Source of the DNA: Castanea sativa
Taxonomy: Eukaryota > Streptophyta > Magnoliopsida > Fagales > Fagaceae
Reading direction: 5' to 3'
Assembly (NCBI RefSeq): GCF_040712315.1
Contig: NC_134021.1
Coordinates: forward strand, 28,792,001-28,856,000
Length of the DNA stretch: 64,000 nucleotides
The notes beneath the pieces are model-generated. The model was not told the DNA's origin and made no database searches. It saw only the letters and a program-made list of their open reading frames with translations. The position numbers and the translations under genes were made by a program. Below, one piece after another: positions 10,311 to 22,600 of this stretch; the first letter of the stretch is position 1; every line of letters starts with the position of its first letter.

Positions 10311-10646
10311 TTATTTAAATATATATATATATATTATTGGTGGGTGCCATTCTGGGTTCTCATAACTAGGGAAGGCTGACATAGAATCTTGCTGTCTGGG
10401 GTGGTCAAAGAGTTAGTTCTACCTCCCTCATCACCATTTTTTTTTTTTGTTTGATTACTACTTCCCCCATTAAAGCATTCATATATTTTGTTGTATTGTT
10501 TGTTTATTCAAATGAAGTGAATTTCTTGGAAGCCAGAGCCAGTGTTTGTAAATTCTTGATTAGTCAAGCCAATGAATTTATCTTTTTGCAAAGTACCCAG
10601 TTTTGTTTGATTCCTTTTACTGAACGTGGAAGACCCAATTCCAGTC
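10311..10646 (+). promoter_or_regulatory. Upstream/leader region of the MATE gene
   Basis: Between the MITE cluster and the start codon lies less repetitive sequence with an (AT)n run at about 10318-10336. It probably contains the 5' UTR of the transporter gene. I cannot fix a TATA box or transcription start. Confidence 0.35.
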
Positions 10647-13600
10647 ATGGCCTTGGACACCATTTCCTGTCTGTTGAAAAGCATGGGGGAGATGCCCCTC
10701 TTTGTGTTGTTCAAAGGCGCAAGGTACAAACTTAAACACTAACATTGTTTCCGTCTAGGCCTTCCATCTCTGCCAGTGGTTTATTTAGAACATTTTTTAC
10801 TTTGTAAATAAAAAATTGTTAGTATATTTATTTAAACTGAGAAGTAACCTCATTGAAAAATCATAGGTATTTGATTCAACCCCATATGAACTATGACGGT
10901 CTTTTTGCCTACTGATATGAATACAGTGTAAAACTAGATTTTTGTCTGCATCAGGCTTTTTTTTTTTTTTTTTGGTTCCTGTGTTGCCTGATTAAGTTGG
11001 GCCTGAATTTTTTTTTTAATTTTTTTTTATATTTATTGGATTTGAATGTTCTTTTTTTTTCTTTGGGCCAAAAAACTTGTTCAAATGTTAAACTTGCAAC
11101 TTTACAATGGCATTGCCAGGAGTGTATTCAGAAACGATGAGCTTGGTCGGGAAATATTGCAGATTGCACTCCCCACAGCGCTGGCTTTAACGGCGGACCC
11201 CATTGCTTCTCTAATAGACACAGCATTTATTGGCCATATTGGTCAGTGCTTACTGTTCATTTTCATTTTTATGTATTGTAGCAAGCTTGTGCTTAGCGTT
11301 TGTTACAATGTTGACTTGTGTTTGAGTTGTGGAATCTTATTAAAAGATGTTGTAATGCATCAGAGAAGACTTGTATTCATGATGCCCCCAACGGGAAAAC
11401 AGATATACAACTTCTTACCTTCCATAAGTCAATTCCAAAATTTGATTATAGTGAAGAATGTTGCTTTGGACTTAGGCTATTGAATTTCAAGAAAAAATTT
11501 TGACTTCTTATGTTTGTAAATGCATTTACTTTCCAAAGGCCCTTCTAAGGAAATATTGCCTTACTTTGTCTAGACAAGGCTATCTGATTTATGTACACGT
11601 GCAATTTATTGTTAGTTAGATGTTAATTACTATCAGGTACTATTACAGACTCATTTTACCCTTTTATGTGCATGGTATTGTTAGTTGTTGTGCAACAGTT
11701 ACTAGATATGCTTTATACATGCTATGACAAGTTCCTTAACTATAAGTTTTATCTCTGGATCAATCATTGGGCTATTATAAGTTGCAGAACTATATTACAA
11801 TTTGGTTTCGGTGTTGATAATTAGGCTGATCTTCAAATAGGTCCTGTGGAGCTTGCTGCTGTAGGAGTTTCTATTGCTGTTTTCAACCAAGTATCAAAGA
11901 TAGCAATATTCCCACTTGTCAGCGTTACAACCTCTTTCGTTGCTGAGGAAGATGCTACTAAAAGTTTGAGTATTGAAGCAGATGACAGTGGAGTACTCGA
12001 GACGGGGTATGCTGTCAATCAGGAGATGGAACTGGAAGATCTGATACCAAAAGTTGGTGCGAATTTTATCTTCTTACCCTCTTGTTTTTGTTGAAATTAT
12101 CTTTTGGAATAATTTCTATCATTCCAATATGCCTGATGTTTTTCTTTTTCCTCCAATGTAACATTTTTTAATTATTTTGTTGCCTATTAACATGTTGTGG
12201 TCTATTTTGAAACCAGAGTCTACGTGCAAGTCATCACTTATTCCTAGTAGTTACAGGAAAACAAATGACAGAAGGCAAATTCCATCAGCTTCAGCAGCAT
12301 TGGTTATTGGTAGCGTGCTTGGGATCATACAAGCTTTGTTCCTCATTTTTGCTGCTAAACCAATATTGAACTATATGGGTGTAGAGTCTGTAAGTTTTAC
12401 TAGTGCTAGAGTCAATCAATTTTTATGCTTGTTGTTCCCCAAAGCCTGTGTGTTAGTAATTCCAAAGCCCGTGTGTTACTAATTCTATATATGGAATCCT
12501 TTTTATGCCAATCTGTCAAATGATTATAAATAAATGGTTATATGATAAAGCACTTTTATTTTCTTGTTGCCCAACTTTTAACCACAGAACTCATAGAAGA
12601 GCTTCCTTAAAATTAATTGGATATCTCCTTTGCTCATTATCTTCACTCTTGCTGTGCTAGCTGTTTTAGTTTTATGACAATGTTTCATTAAGCATTTACA
12701 GCATGCCTTTACTGTGGGGAACTGCTATTGAGTATGAAATACTTTCAGCTTTTCTTATATTTTAAGAATAAAAAAGTATACTAGGTTCATTAGATTGATA
12801 CTCTAGACTAATGAGCAGTATTGTTCACAAATTATTTGTTGCACCTTGGTAGCATGACAGTAATTGAAATGACAACTATTGTATACTTTTTTTTATATTG
12901 GTAATTATACAATATACATGCACCTGGTGGGTTTTGAACACAACATAAACCTCCACCTTGCTCTTACAAGGGAGGAGGGGTCATTGAGCTAGAGATCATT
13001 GGCAACAATTATAGACCTTATATACACCACATATCCTGAGATAAGCTAATATTATTCCTAAAGTTGACCCCATGCATGACATCATCCTATCTCTCAAAAT
13101 TGTTGGTGAAAAAGGCCATCTGCATCATTTAATATTGACTGTCATGTGTTGGTTTTCCTTATGTTTATTGGGGTGGAAGGTAGTCTGATTCTTTATTGTA
13201 ACATTGGCTCTCTGAAATGGTTGGAGAAATTTGTAATTCATAACTTCAATGTTGTAGTACTGCATTGAAATGATGTAACTCCTTGAAGTTCACATTTTTT
13301 ATATTCTCCAAAAGTTCAAAAATATGATCTCTCTATGTACTAAAAGGCTTCAGATGCCTCTAGACTCCCCTTGTTTGTTCCAATATACAAGTAACTAAAA
13401 TCTACATATAATGACTGCAGCACAATTCTGTTCCTGTAGAATTCTCCTATGCTAAAACCAGCCCAACAATACCTGACATTGAGGTCTCTTGGTGCTCCAG
13501 CAGTTCTTCTCTCTCTGGCCATGCAAGGGGTTTTTAGAGGATTTAAAGACACAAAAACTCCTTTGTTTGCTATCTGTAAGTTTTGAAACAAGTATCCCTT

Positions 13601-16600
13601 TAATTAAAAAGTCAGTCTTGTTGCACATAGAATATCATTGTGATGATTTATGTCATGATGCAATATTTGGAATTTTAATGTCTTTGGCTCTTAGGTAACA
13701 AAGAAATGACTTCGGATTTCATATAATGGCGAAAAAGATTACACATGGCCAACTCTAATTAATGTGTAAATCATTAGCCAACGGGAGTATTGGGACTAAG
13801 GCTTGGTTGTTGCTAATGTTGTCAACGTCTTCTGTGCCTATAAGTCCAACATGATTTTGGATTTCATAGAATGGTGAAAAAGAATATGCATGACCGACCC
13901 TAATTAATTTGTAAAGGAACCATAGCCGACCCCAAAGTTATGGGACTAAGGCTTGGTTGTGTTTGTACTTAAAAGGTTGTACCTAGTGCATGAGGCTCTT
14001 GCTTTTGCAGAATCTGGGATAGGCTGGCAGCCTTATCCTCAATTTTGTGCCTATGGAGTGAAACAAAAAAAAAAAAGAATTAGCAGAAGAGAACTTAAGT
14101 AGTTACAAGGTTAGGTGGTTAATGTTTGGTTTACAGAACATAGCAGATATGGGTACTTTAATGTGCAACCTGTAGACTGCTGGGGAGAAAAGCATGTAAT
14201 GAAAATATTTATGTTTATGAATAAATAAACATACTTGTAATTAATTAAACATTGAAATATTTTCATATCAAATCTGGATATATTTTGATAATAATTTCTC
14301 TTTTCTTCATGTATAAGAATATCTTCCAGGTTTCATGTTTTCGATTTCAGCTAAATCTTATCTAATGGTTTGTTAAATTTGAATGTAGTGGTAGGAGATG
14401 TAGCAAACATTATTCTAGACCCAATATTTATATTCATACTCCGTATGGGTGTCAGTGGTGCAGCCATTGCCCATGTTATTTCTCAGTAAGTGTTGCTTTT
14501 TACTAATTATCTTCTAGATTTCCTATTTCTGACTCTGGGCCAGGATGTCTTAATATTTTAAATGTCTCCACTTCTATTTCTCACATGATATTTAACCATT
14601 ATAGGTACCTAATCTCCCTGATGCTTTTGTGGAGATTAATCAAAGAAGTTGATCTCTTACCTCCAAGTATCAATGATCTACAAATTGGTCGGTTTCTTAA
14701 AAATGGTAAGAGAATCTATATATTTTTCAGTAAAATTGCTGCCACTAAACCATTATCAGGACTCAAAATAAGACTCTTTGTCTTTGGTACTTATAAGAAT
14801 CCCCAAATATGTGATTGTTTACAACATATCCAAGCAGTACGTCTGAGTATACATTTTAATTTGTGGCTCTTAAATGCCTAAGGGAATAATGTATTTTGTT
14901 AAATGGAGAGTTATTGTATGGCAGAAACTTGATTACATGGACTTCTCAATAGATGACGAGAAGAACAAAAAACCTTTAAGCTTTAATAAACTCTAGATTG
15001 TACAAAATATGTGTATGCATATGTATGTCTAATCTGAAACTCTGTTTCTATTTAATCATGAAGACATAGGTTGTGTAAATATTAATTCATGCAATATAGC
15101 TTTCATTGGCACTTGGTCTTTCAGTTTTGTTGTATACAAATCTACAGAAATCTATAATGTCAACTTTGAACAATGTTTGTAGAATACATATGCTTTAGAA
15201 ACATATGTCGACACAATCTAGAAGGGTTAGACAGCTATACATTGGAAGCCACTGTAATATTTTTTGCATTGTTTGATATCAATGAGAAATTTTCAAAAGA
15301 GAATTTTTTTGTGGTTGATGTGTAAATTTCTCAGATATCCTTTGGGAGTTTAGCCTCTTTTTAACAATAGATGGAGATGGGAAGGTAGTGGAATGTTTGC
15401 AACGGACTAGTGGTGGCATTCATTGGAACCCTATTTTAATTCGATCTCTTCGTGACTGGGAATTAGAGTCTATGGCTATGTTTTAGAGGATCTTTATTCT
15501 GTAATCCCATTAAAATGAAAAAAATGATTTGGCTTCCATCAACAAGTCAGGGTTTTCAAGTTAAAACTTCTTATAAAGCTTTGAGATGGGGAGCAACAAA
15601 TATTCCCCCAGAAAAGCAATTGGAAAGTAAAAGTTCCATCAAGGGTGGCTTTTATTTTTTTGGTATGGACAGCAAATGGGTAAGATCCTTAGAACAAAAA
15701 ACTTTGGTAGGAAGGGTATAGTGATTGTGGAATAGTGTAGGATGATGTGTAAGGTGAATGAGGAATATGTGTATCATTTTTTTCTCCATTGTATGTTTGC
15801 CGTGGATTGTGGAGCTTGGTGTTCTGGTTTTTTGGGATTAGTTGGGTGATGCTATGTGTGTTAATTGGTCTCTCCGAGTGCTAGAAAGTAAGGTTTGGTG
15901 GATGGAAATGGTATTTGAAGGCCATTTACCTATGTTTAATGTGGTGTATTTGGAGACAAAGGAAAGTGGGTGAATATTTGAGGGAAGAGACAACATTAAT
16001 GGATGTACTCTTAAGGAGTATTCAAGAGCGGACCAAGGCTATGATTCCTTCTCCCTCAAGCTTTTCAATTTTTTAGATATACTAAATTTAGAACTTAATT
16101 TGTTTATGTACTATTGAGTTTTCTCTTGTCTACATCCTACGTGCTAGGTTACAACCTCTTGTTCTATATTCATTAATGAAGCTGTTTATTTTTTATCAAA
16201 AAAGTTCACTCCTTATGGAACGATGCCAGATTACAAAACCTAAAAAACTTTCTTTAATAACTTAGCCTTGAAACTCTCTATGTGCAAATTATGTCACAAT
16301 ATTTGATGATGCAAAAAATCAATAGTTGAGATCCTCGTCTCAGCGGATGGACGATACTGTGGATGGGGACGTCTCTGTAAATGAGAAACCTGCAAAATGA
16401 ATTGGGTGGAAGAGTAACATGCCGGTGTGGCATCAGCCAAACCGCCTTTGATGCTTAAGTTAGTAAAGGAAAAAGATTTTAGAGAGAAAACGAGTAGAGA
16501 GTGATTTCGTAGAGTATTTGTGTGTACCTTTAGCTTCTGTTATCTTCTCTTTTATAGTTGTATGCCTCATTAATGGGCAATGATGCGGGATTCAGATCCT

Positions 16601-19600
16601 CTAGATTTCTACCAAATAGATTTCTTAGGGTATTCTACCAAATAGATTTCCTTAAATCTTAACCATTCTCTAATGATTTAATGGTCTAGATTTTGTCATG
16701 TCAGTATTCCACTAACAATAATGTTAATTATTTTGTTTGCAACATTATTTTATTATTTTAAGAATATTGTTAGTGGAATGCTAATATGGCAAAATCTATA
16801 CTATTAAATCATTAAAGAGTGGTTAGGATTTAAGGAAATCTATTGGTAGAGTACCCTAGGAAATCTAGAGGATTTGAATTCAATGATGTGCTACATTTAT
16901 GCTCAACGGCTAGTGCGTTACAAAATCTTTGTCTGGAGGCCATAACTCATTCTTTGACCATTGCTCTGTCAATTACGTTTTGTCATCAATAACCGTAATA
17001 AATGCGTAACGTCTTCTTTGAGTGACTGACGATCTGCGTATAATGACGACCATAAATCTCTGGTTCATCAGCTGCCCTCTTGTTCGTTTTCTTGTCTTTT
17101 AGATAAGATAAGAACAAATTCGTTTGGCGCTTCATATTTCGTGTGCTACGCATTTATGACAATTTGATGTTTAGGTGGTTGGGCGCCATATGTACGGCTA
17201 AGATGTGTTCGACGTGCGAACATGTCTCGGTTTTCCCGCGTGAGTTTTGGCCACTTGTTTTGCGTTTTCCCTCCTCTTTCCTTTCTTCTATATTTTTCCT
17301 TTTCAGTTTTCTGTTCTAGGGTTTGTTTCTCCTCCGAGCTTCCTTTCTCTGTTCTGCGTTTCCTAGCAAGTCCTTCGTGCTTCTTCTTTTCTGATTCTTC
17401 CATGGTAGATTATTCTGCTGTTAAAGCAGATTGTCCTTCAATAGCTTTCTTTTTTGCTCACTAAGGTAGTTTACTTGAGTCCGTAGAGGGAGAGTATCTT
17501 GAGAGGATCAGTTCCTTTGTAGGGAAGGACTGTCCATATACTTCTCCCTCTCTTTTTTGTTTCCTTTAGTTTCTCATTCCACTGAGGTAGCTAAGTTGTT
17601 GAGGGTGTCTGAGGTAAGGTCTAGCGACCTGGAGACAGGGTTATCATCGCCTGATGATCGTGTGGTCTCGGAGGCCACTTCTGTTTCTACCCCCTATAAA
17701 GTTTGGAACATCTCGTGTTCCCTCCCAAAAAAGGACGAGAAGCGGATCAAGGATAGATTTCAGTTCCCTGGTTCTGTAAAAATTAGGATCCCGAGTGACG
17801 AAGAAAGGGCTTGTCACTTGTATGCTGATGAGGTTTGTTTTTACGAGGCCAACTTTGCCAGTGGCCTTCGTTTCCTTGTTCATCCCTTTGTTAGGGAACT
17901 TTTTTCCTATTTGCATCTCACTCTGACGCAGTTGGTGCCTAACTCTTGGCAGATCCTTGTTTCTTGCATGGTGGTATGAATGTTTGCTAATGATGGTGAT
18001 GTCATTAGGAGAGACAAATTCCTCTATTTTTATCGTCTGAGGAAGTCTAAGGATCCCGCCTATTATGAGCTTAAGCCGTGGGATAGGTCTTCTAGGTTAA
18101 TCCTTGATTACGTCTTCTAGGTTAATCCTTGATTACCCCTTATCTCTCCAAAATTGGAAGCCAAATTTCTTTTTTATCTCTGTAAGTGGTTGGGAGCTCG
18201 TCCCTAGTGAGGACTTGGATGAAGCCCCCAAGTTTTTTCGTTGTTGGGGAGTTCCCGTGTCTGATGCGTCTTCCTCGTCTTTTTAGTGGTTTTTTACTTT
18301 TTTTAAGAGTGGCAGTAGATCACTTGCTTTTTCATTGTGAGATGGCTTATCAGTTGTGGAATTTTGTCTTAAAAACTTTTGGTTTGTCTTGGGTTATGCC
18401 TGGATCGATCCCAGATTTGCTTTTTGGCTGGTGGAATTGGTTGGGGAAGCATTCGTCTCAAGTTTGGAACTTAGTTCCATTGTGCATCCTATGGTGTATT
18501 TGGAAGGAACGGAATCGGAGGACTTTTGAGGATTTGGATAGTTCCGGTGTTCAAATGATTGCCTCTTTTAGTGGGAGTCTTTTTGATTGGTCTTGGGCTT
18601 GGGGACTCACGACTAGTGATTCTCTCCCCTCTTTTCTTAGCTCTCTTTTTCTCTTGTAATTATTCTGTTGTTTGGTTTTTTTTTTTTTTTTTTTTTTTTT
18701 TTCAGTCTTTTTCTTCTTGTATTTTTTGGGTTTGCTCTATGTTTTTCATGCATAGAGTAGCCTTTCGTATATATAACATTCTTACTTATCAAAAAAAAAA
18801 AAAAAAGTGGCAGTGATAGGTGACTTACTTGTACTCTTGTTTCGCAGTTGCCTAGCGTCCTCATCTGAAGAAGAGGTACCAGCGTCTTGTTGAAAAAGTA
18901 AGGGAATATTTGGAGACTATCAAGGATTTTGACAAGCTCGTCTCTCCTCAATCTTTATTTCATCATTTCTTGGGCCCGAAACTGTCTATTAAGGTTTGGA
19001 TAGATTTGGAAGTTGTGAAGAAGAGTGAGTGCTTCTTGGATTCGGAACTGTCTCCTCAAAAAAAAAAAATTATATGTTTTTCTTCCTTTCATGAATGACG
19101 ACCAGGTTCAGTAAGCAAAAATTAGCTGAAGCTCAAGAGAAGAAGGCCAAAGGTGGAACCATCAGTGGCCTTTTGTCCAAAAAGAAGGCCGGTGACGTCG
19201 TTAAGAAAGATCCTGCGAAAAATCCTCCTGCCAAGCGCCCTGCCTCTCCCACTTCGTCACTAGAGATGATTGCCTATGGTGGAGGGGAGATTAGGAAGAA
19301 GAAGAAAGCTGGTGGTAAATCTTTCCTTCCTAACTTCTGGGACGATACTGACGCGGCAACTTTGAAGGCGTATAAGGCACTTTCTGTGGATGATTTGAGT
19401 CCTTTGATGGCGAAGTCATCTAGTGAAGTGATGTTGTCTCACATCCAAAAGCTTGTGCAGGTTTGTGCCATTGGTTGTCTTTGCTTCTTCTTTCTTTCGC
19501 TTCATTTTTACTGAGGGAAGTTTTTGTAGGCTTTGGGGGAGTCTCTTTTCATATCTGGAAAACTCTTGGATTTGGAAAAGAAGATGACCACGTCCAAGCC

Positions 19601-22600
19601 GTTGATCAAGTCTTTATTCGCTGAGAATGAGACACTTAAGAACAAGGTTGCCATCCTCGTTGTTGAAGCTGAGAATGACAAGGAGCATGTGGCAACCTTA
19701 GAGAAAAGCCTACAAGTGGAGAAGGACTTCTGCAAGCTAAAGGACAAGTAGATTGGTGACCTGGAGCTGAAGCTGTAGAATGTTGGGGCCACGGCAGTAC
19801 AAGATTTTAAAGATTTTGACGAGTATTCTGATGAATTATGCAAGTACTACGTGGAGGGCTTTGATCTTCTCGTGAAGTGGATGGCAAAGCATCATCCTGA
19901 CTTGGACCTTTCTGGCTTAGCTGTTGATGACATCGAAAAAAGCTTGCCTGATCGTCCTTCTAAGGCCACAGCAGAGAATGTGACGGAGGAAGCCACAGAC
20001 GTTGCTAAAGGAGTGAAGGAGGCCACTTTTGTAACCCCTGCAGACCCTGTCCCTGATGAGCGGTAATTTTTTATTTTTTCTTCTCACTATTTTTATTTTC
20101 TTGCAAGGCAAGAACAATATTTCTCTTTGGGCCTGTTGTTTTGGGCAACTAAACAATTCTTTTGGGCCTGTTGTTTTGGGCAACTAAACAATTCCTTTGA
20201 CGATGATAGATAGGTTTATGGATTTCCTACTTTTAGTTGTAGTAAACAACTCTTTTATGCTTGGATAACCTTCTATGACAACGTTAGTTGTGTTGAGACA
20301 ACCTTTAGGTTTAGCTTGCACTTGAGCAACTTTTTCATACTTAGCTTGTATATGAATAGCTCTTTGCATCCGGTTGTGTTGGAATGATTTTCTATTGAGT
20401 CATATTTGACTGATGATCTTAGTTGTGTTTGAACAACTTAGTATTTTTTTGCTGTGTTTAAACATTTTTGTATTGAGTCATGTTCAAATGACGATGTTAG
20501 TTGTGTTTTAACAACTTAGTATTTTTTAATTGTGCTTAAATAGTTTTTTGTTAAGTCATGTTTGAATGACGATGTTAGTTGTGTTTGAACAACTTAGTAT
20601 TTTTTAGCTGTGCTTAAACAGCTTTATATTGAGTCTTGTTTAAATGACGATGTTAGTTGTGTTTGAACAACTTATTATTTTTTAACTGTGATTGACCAGT
20701 TTTTTTGTTGAGTCATGTTTGAATGACGATGTTAGTTGTGTTTGAACAACTTAGTATTTTTTAGCTGTGATTGAACAAATTTTTGTTGAGTCATGTTTGA
20801 ATGACAATGTTAGTTATGTTTGAACAACTTAGTATTTCTTTAGCTGTAGTTGAACGGTTTTTTGTTGAGTCATGTTTGAAAGATGATGTTAGTTGTGTTT
20901 GAACAACTTAGTATTTTTTAGTTGTGCTTAAACAGTTTTGTATTGAGTCATGTTTAAATGATGATGTTAGTTGTGTTTGAACAACTTAGTATTTTTTAGC
21001 TGTGATTGAATAGGTTTTTGTTGAGTCATGTTTGAATGACTATGTTAGTTGTGTTTGAACAACTTAGTATTTCTTTAGCTGTGATTGAATAGCTTTTTGT
21101 TGAGTCATGTTTGAATAACGATGTTGCGCTCTACTTGTGACTCAGAGTCGTGGTATTGGAGCGTCTTTTGTGTTAACCACCTTTTGTTTTGTTTTGTCTT
21201 GAATGACGATTATATTGGTTATGTTTGAACAACTCTGATTTAGTCGACTTTGGTAATGGTGTATCAACAACTTTGATGGCTATAACGCTATTGGCTGTGC
21301 GTGAATCGCTTTTAATTTGAAATTTTAATGACGAAGATCCTTGAGACGTCTCCCAAGGACAACTCCTAAGTGTTGCACACGTTTTGATAGTGACAGATCA
21401 CGGATAATCATTGATAAATACGTGTTGTACATGTTTTGACAGATCATGGATAATCATCGATAAATACGCATGGATAATGCTTTCATGTATTATTGATCTT
21501 ATGAATGACGAAAGTAATGGTTGTTATACATACTGATATGAAGATTAGGCAACTCGAAATGTAAAGCGTTCCTTACTGGTAGCACTTCTTCAAGTGTTTT
21601 CTGTTCCATGGTCGAGGTAGTTCTTGGCCGTCTAAAGACTTCAAGTAGTAGGAGCCTTCTCTAAAATGAAGATTACTTCGTAGGGGCCTTCTTAAGCTGG
21701 CTCTAATTTTCCTTGGGATGAGTCCTTTGTTGCTTGTGACACCCTCCTAAGGATGAGGTCTCCTGTGTTAACCTTCTCACCCTGACCTTTCTGTTGTAGT
21801 ACCTGGCCATTGCTTCTTTGTGTTTGGCCATTCGCTTCATAGCTTCTTCTCTGACTTCATCAATTAGGTCCAAATTGCTGTTAAGCTCTTGTTGATTCTT
21901 CTGCTCTTCATATGTTTTGACTTGGAAGCGCGTTAGTCCTACTTCTACTGGTATGACGGCTTCCGTGCCAAATGTTAGTCTGAATGGTGTTTCTCCAATT
22001 GGGACTCTTGTGGTCGTCCTATATGCCTAAAGGACATTTTGTAGTTCTTCAAGCCATGCCCCCATTGCCCCCTCAAGCCTAGTTTTGATAATTTTGAGCA
22101 AGCTTCTGTTCATCACTTCTGTCTGGCCGTTGGCCTGAGGGTGTCTTGGAGAAGAGTAATGATTCTTGACTCCTAAGTTTTGGCAAAATCTTCGAAACTT
22201 AGGGTTGTCAAACTGCTTTCCATTGTCTGATATTATGACGTGTGGGACTCCAAACCTGCAGATGATGTTTTTCCACACAAAGCTTGTGACTTTAGCCTTT
22301 GTTATAGTCGTCATTGGCTCTGCTTCTACCCATTTTGTGAAATAATCGATTGCAACGATCAAGAATTTGAGTTGCTTCTTCCCTAGAGGGAATGGACCCA
22401 TGATATTAATTCCTCATTGGGTAAAGGGCCATGGTGAGGATATGGGTGTCATCGTCTCTCTTGGTCTCGTTTGGACATTTGCGAAGCGTTGATACTTGTC
22501 GCATGCTCTGATGATGTTATATGTGTCTTTCGGCAGGGTGGCCAGTAATATCCTACTCTAAGCACTTTTCCTGCTAAGGATCTTGCCTCAACGTGATTTT

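Larger units (their letters stand above)
17402..20066 (+). pseudogene. Antisense accessory gene of gypsy copy 2 (putative gypsy-type transposon protein)
   Basis: This gene runs opposite to gag-pol. A first open part starts at the ATG at 17402 (an upstream in-frame ATG is at 17222). The best domain is at about 17740-17980, with [13 protein letters not shown] and LVPNSWQIL; this resembles the plant 'putative gypsy type transposon' domain (Pfam Transposase_28/PF04195, recalled not searched). After the LINE the frame resumes near 18848 and passes a Lys-rich, Pro-rich linker (19095-19300) and a coiled coil (19530-19750). It stops at 20066 after an acidic tail. A likely 69-bp intron is at 19461-19529. 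Stops near 17461, 17977, 18286, 19749 and 19777, and a 25-bp duplication near 18090-18139, break it. The function of these proteins is unknown. Confidence 0.7.

Noticed and set aside
10451..10735. 94-codon ORF over the MATE leader and first exon
   Set aside because: It is in a different frame from exon 1. The frame starting at 10647 gives the family's N-terminal sequence and a matching splice phase, so I used that.
11046..11483. 145-codon ORF as a MATE first exon with start at 11046 or 11085
   Set aside because: It contains exon 2 but runs into unrelated sequence on both sides. The AG at 11118-11119 and exon 1 at 10647-10723 give a better match to the subfamily.
13340..13591. - strand ORF antisense to MATE exon 5
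   Set aside because: It is the shadow of the exon on the other strand.
17146..17403. 85-codon - strand ORF rich in Lys/Glu
   Set aside because: It reads the CT-rich leader of the antisense accessory gene backwards and has no recognisable domain.
20375..21126. CRISPR-like array
   Set aside because: The repeats are direct and contiguous without unique spacers, and the setting is a plant retrotransposon.
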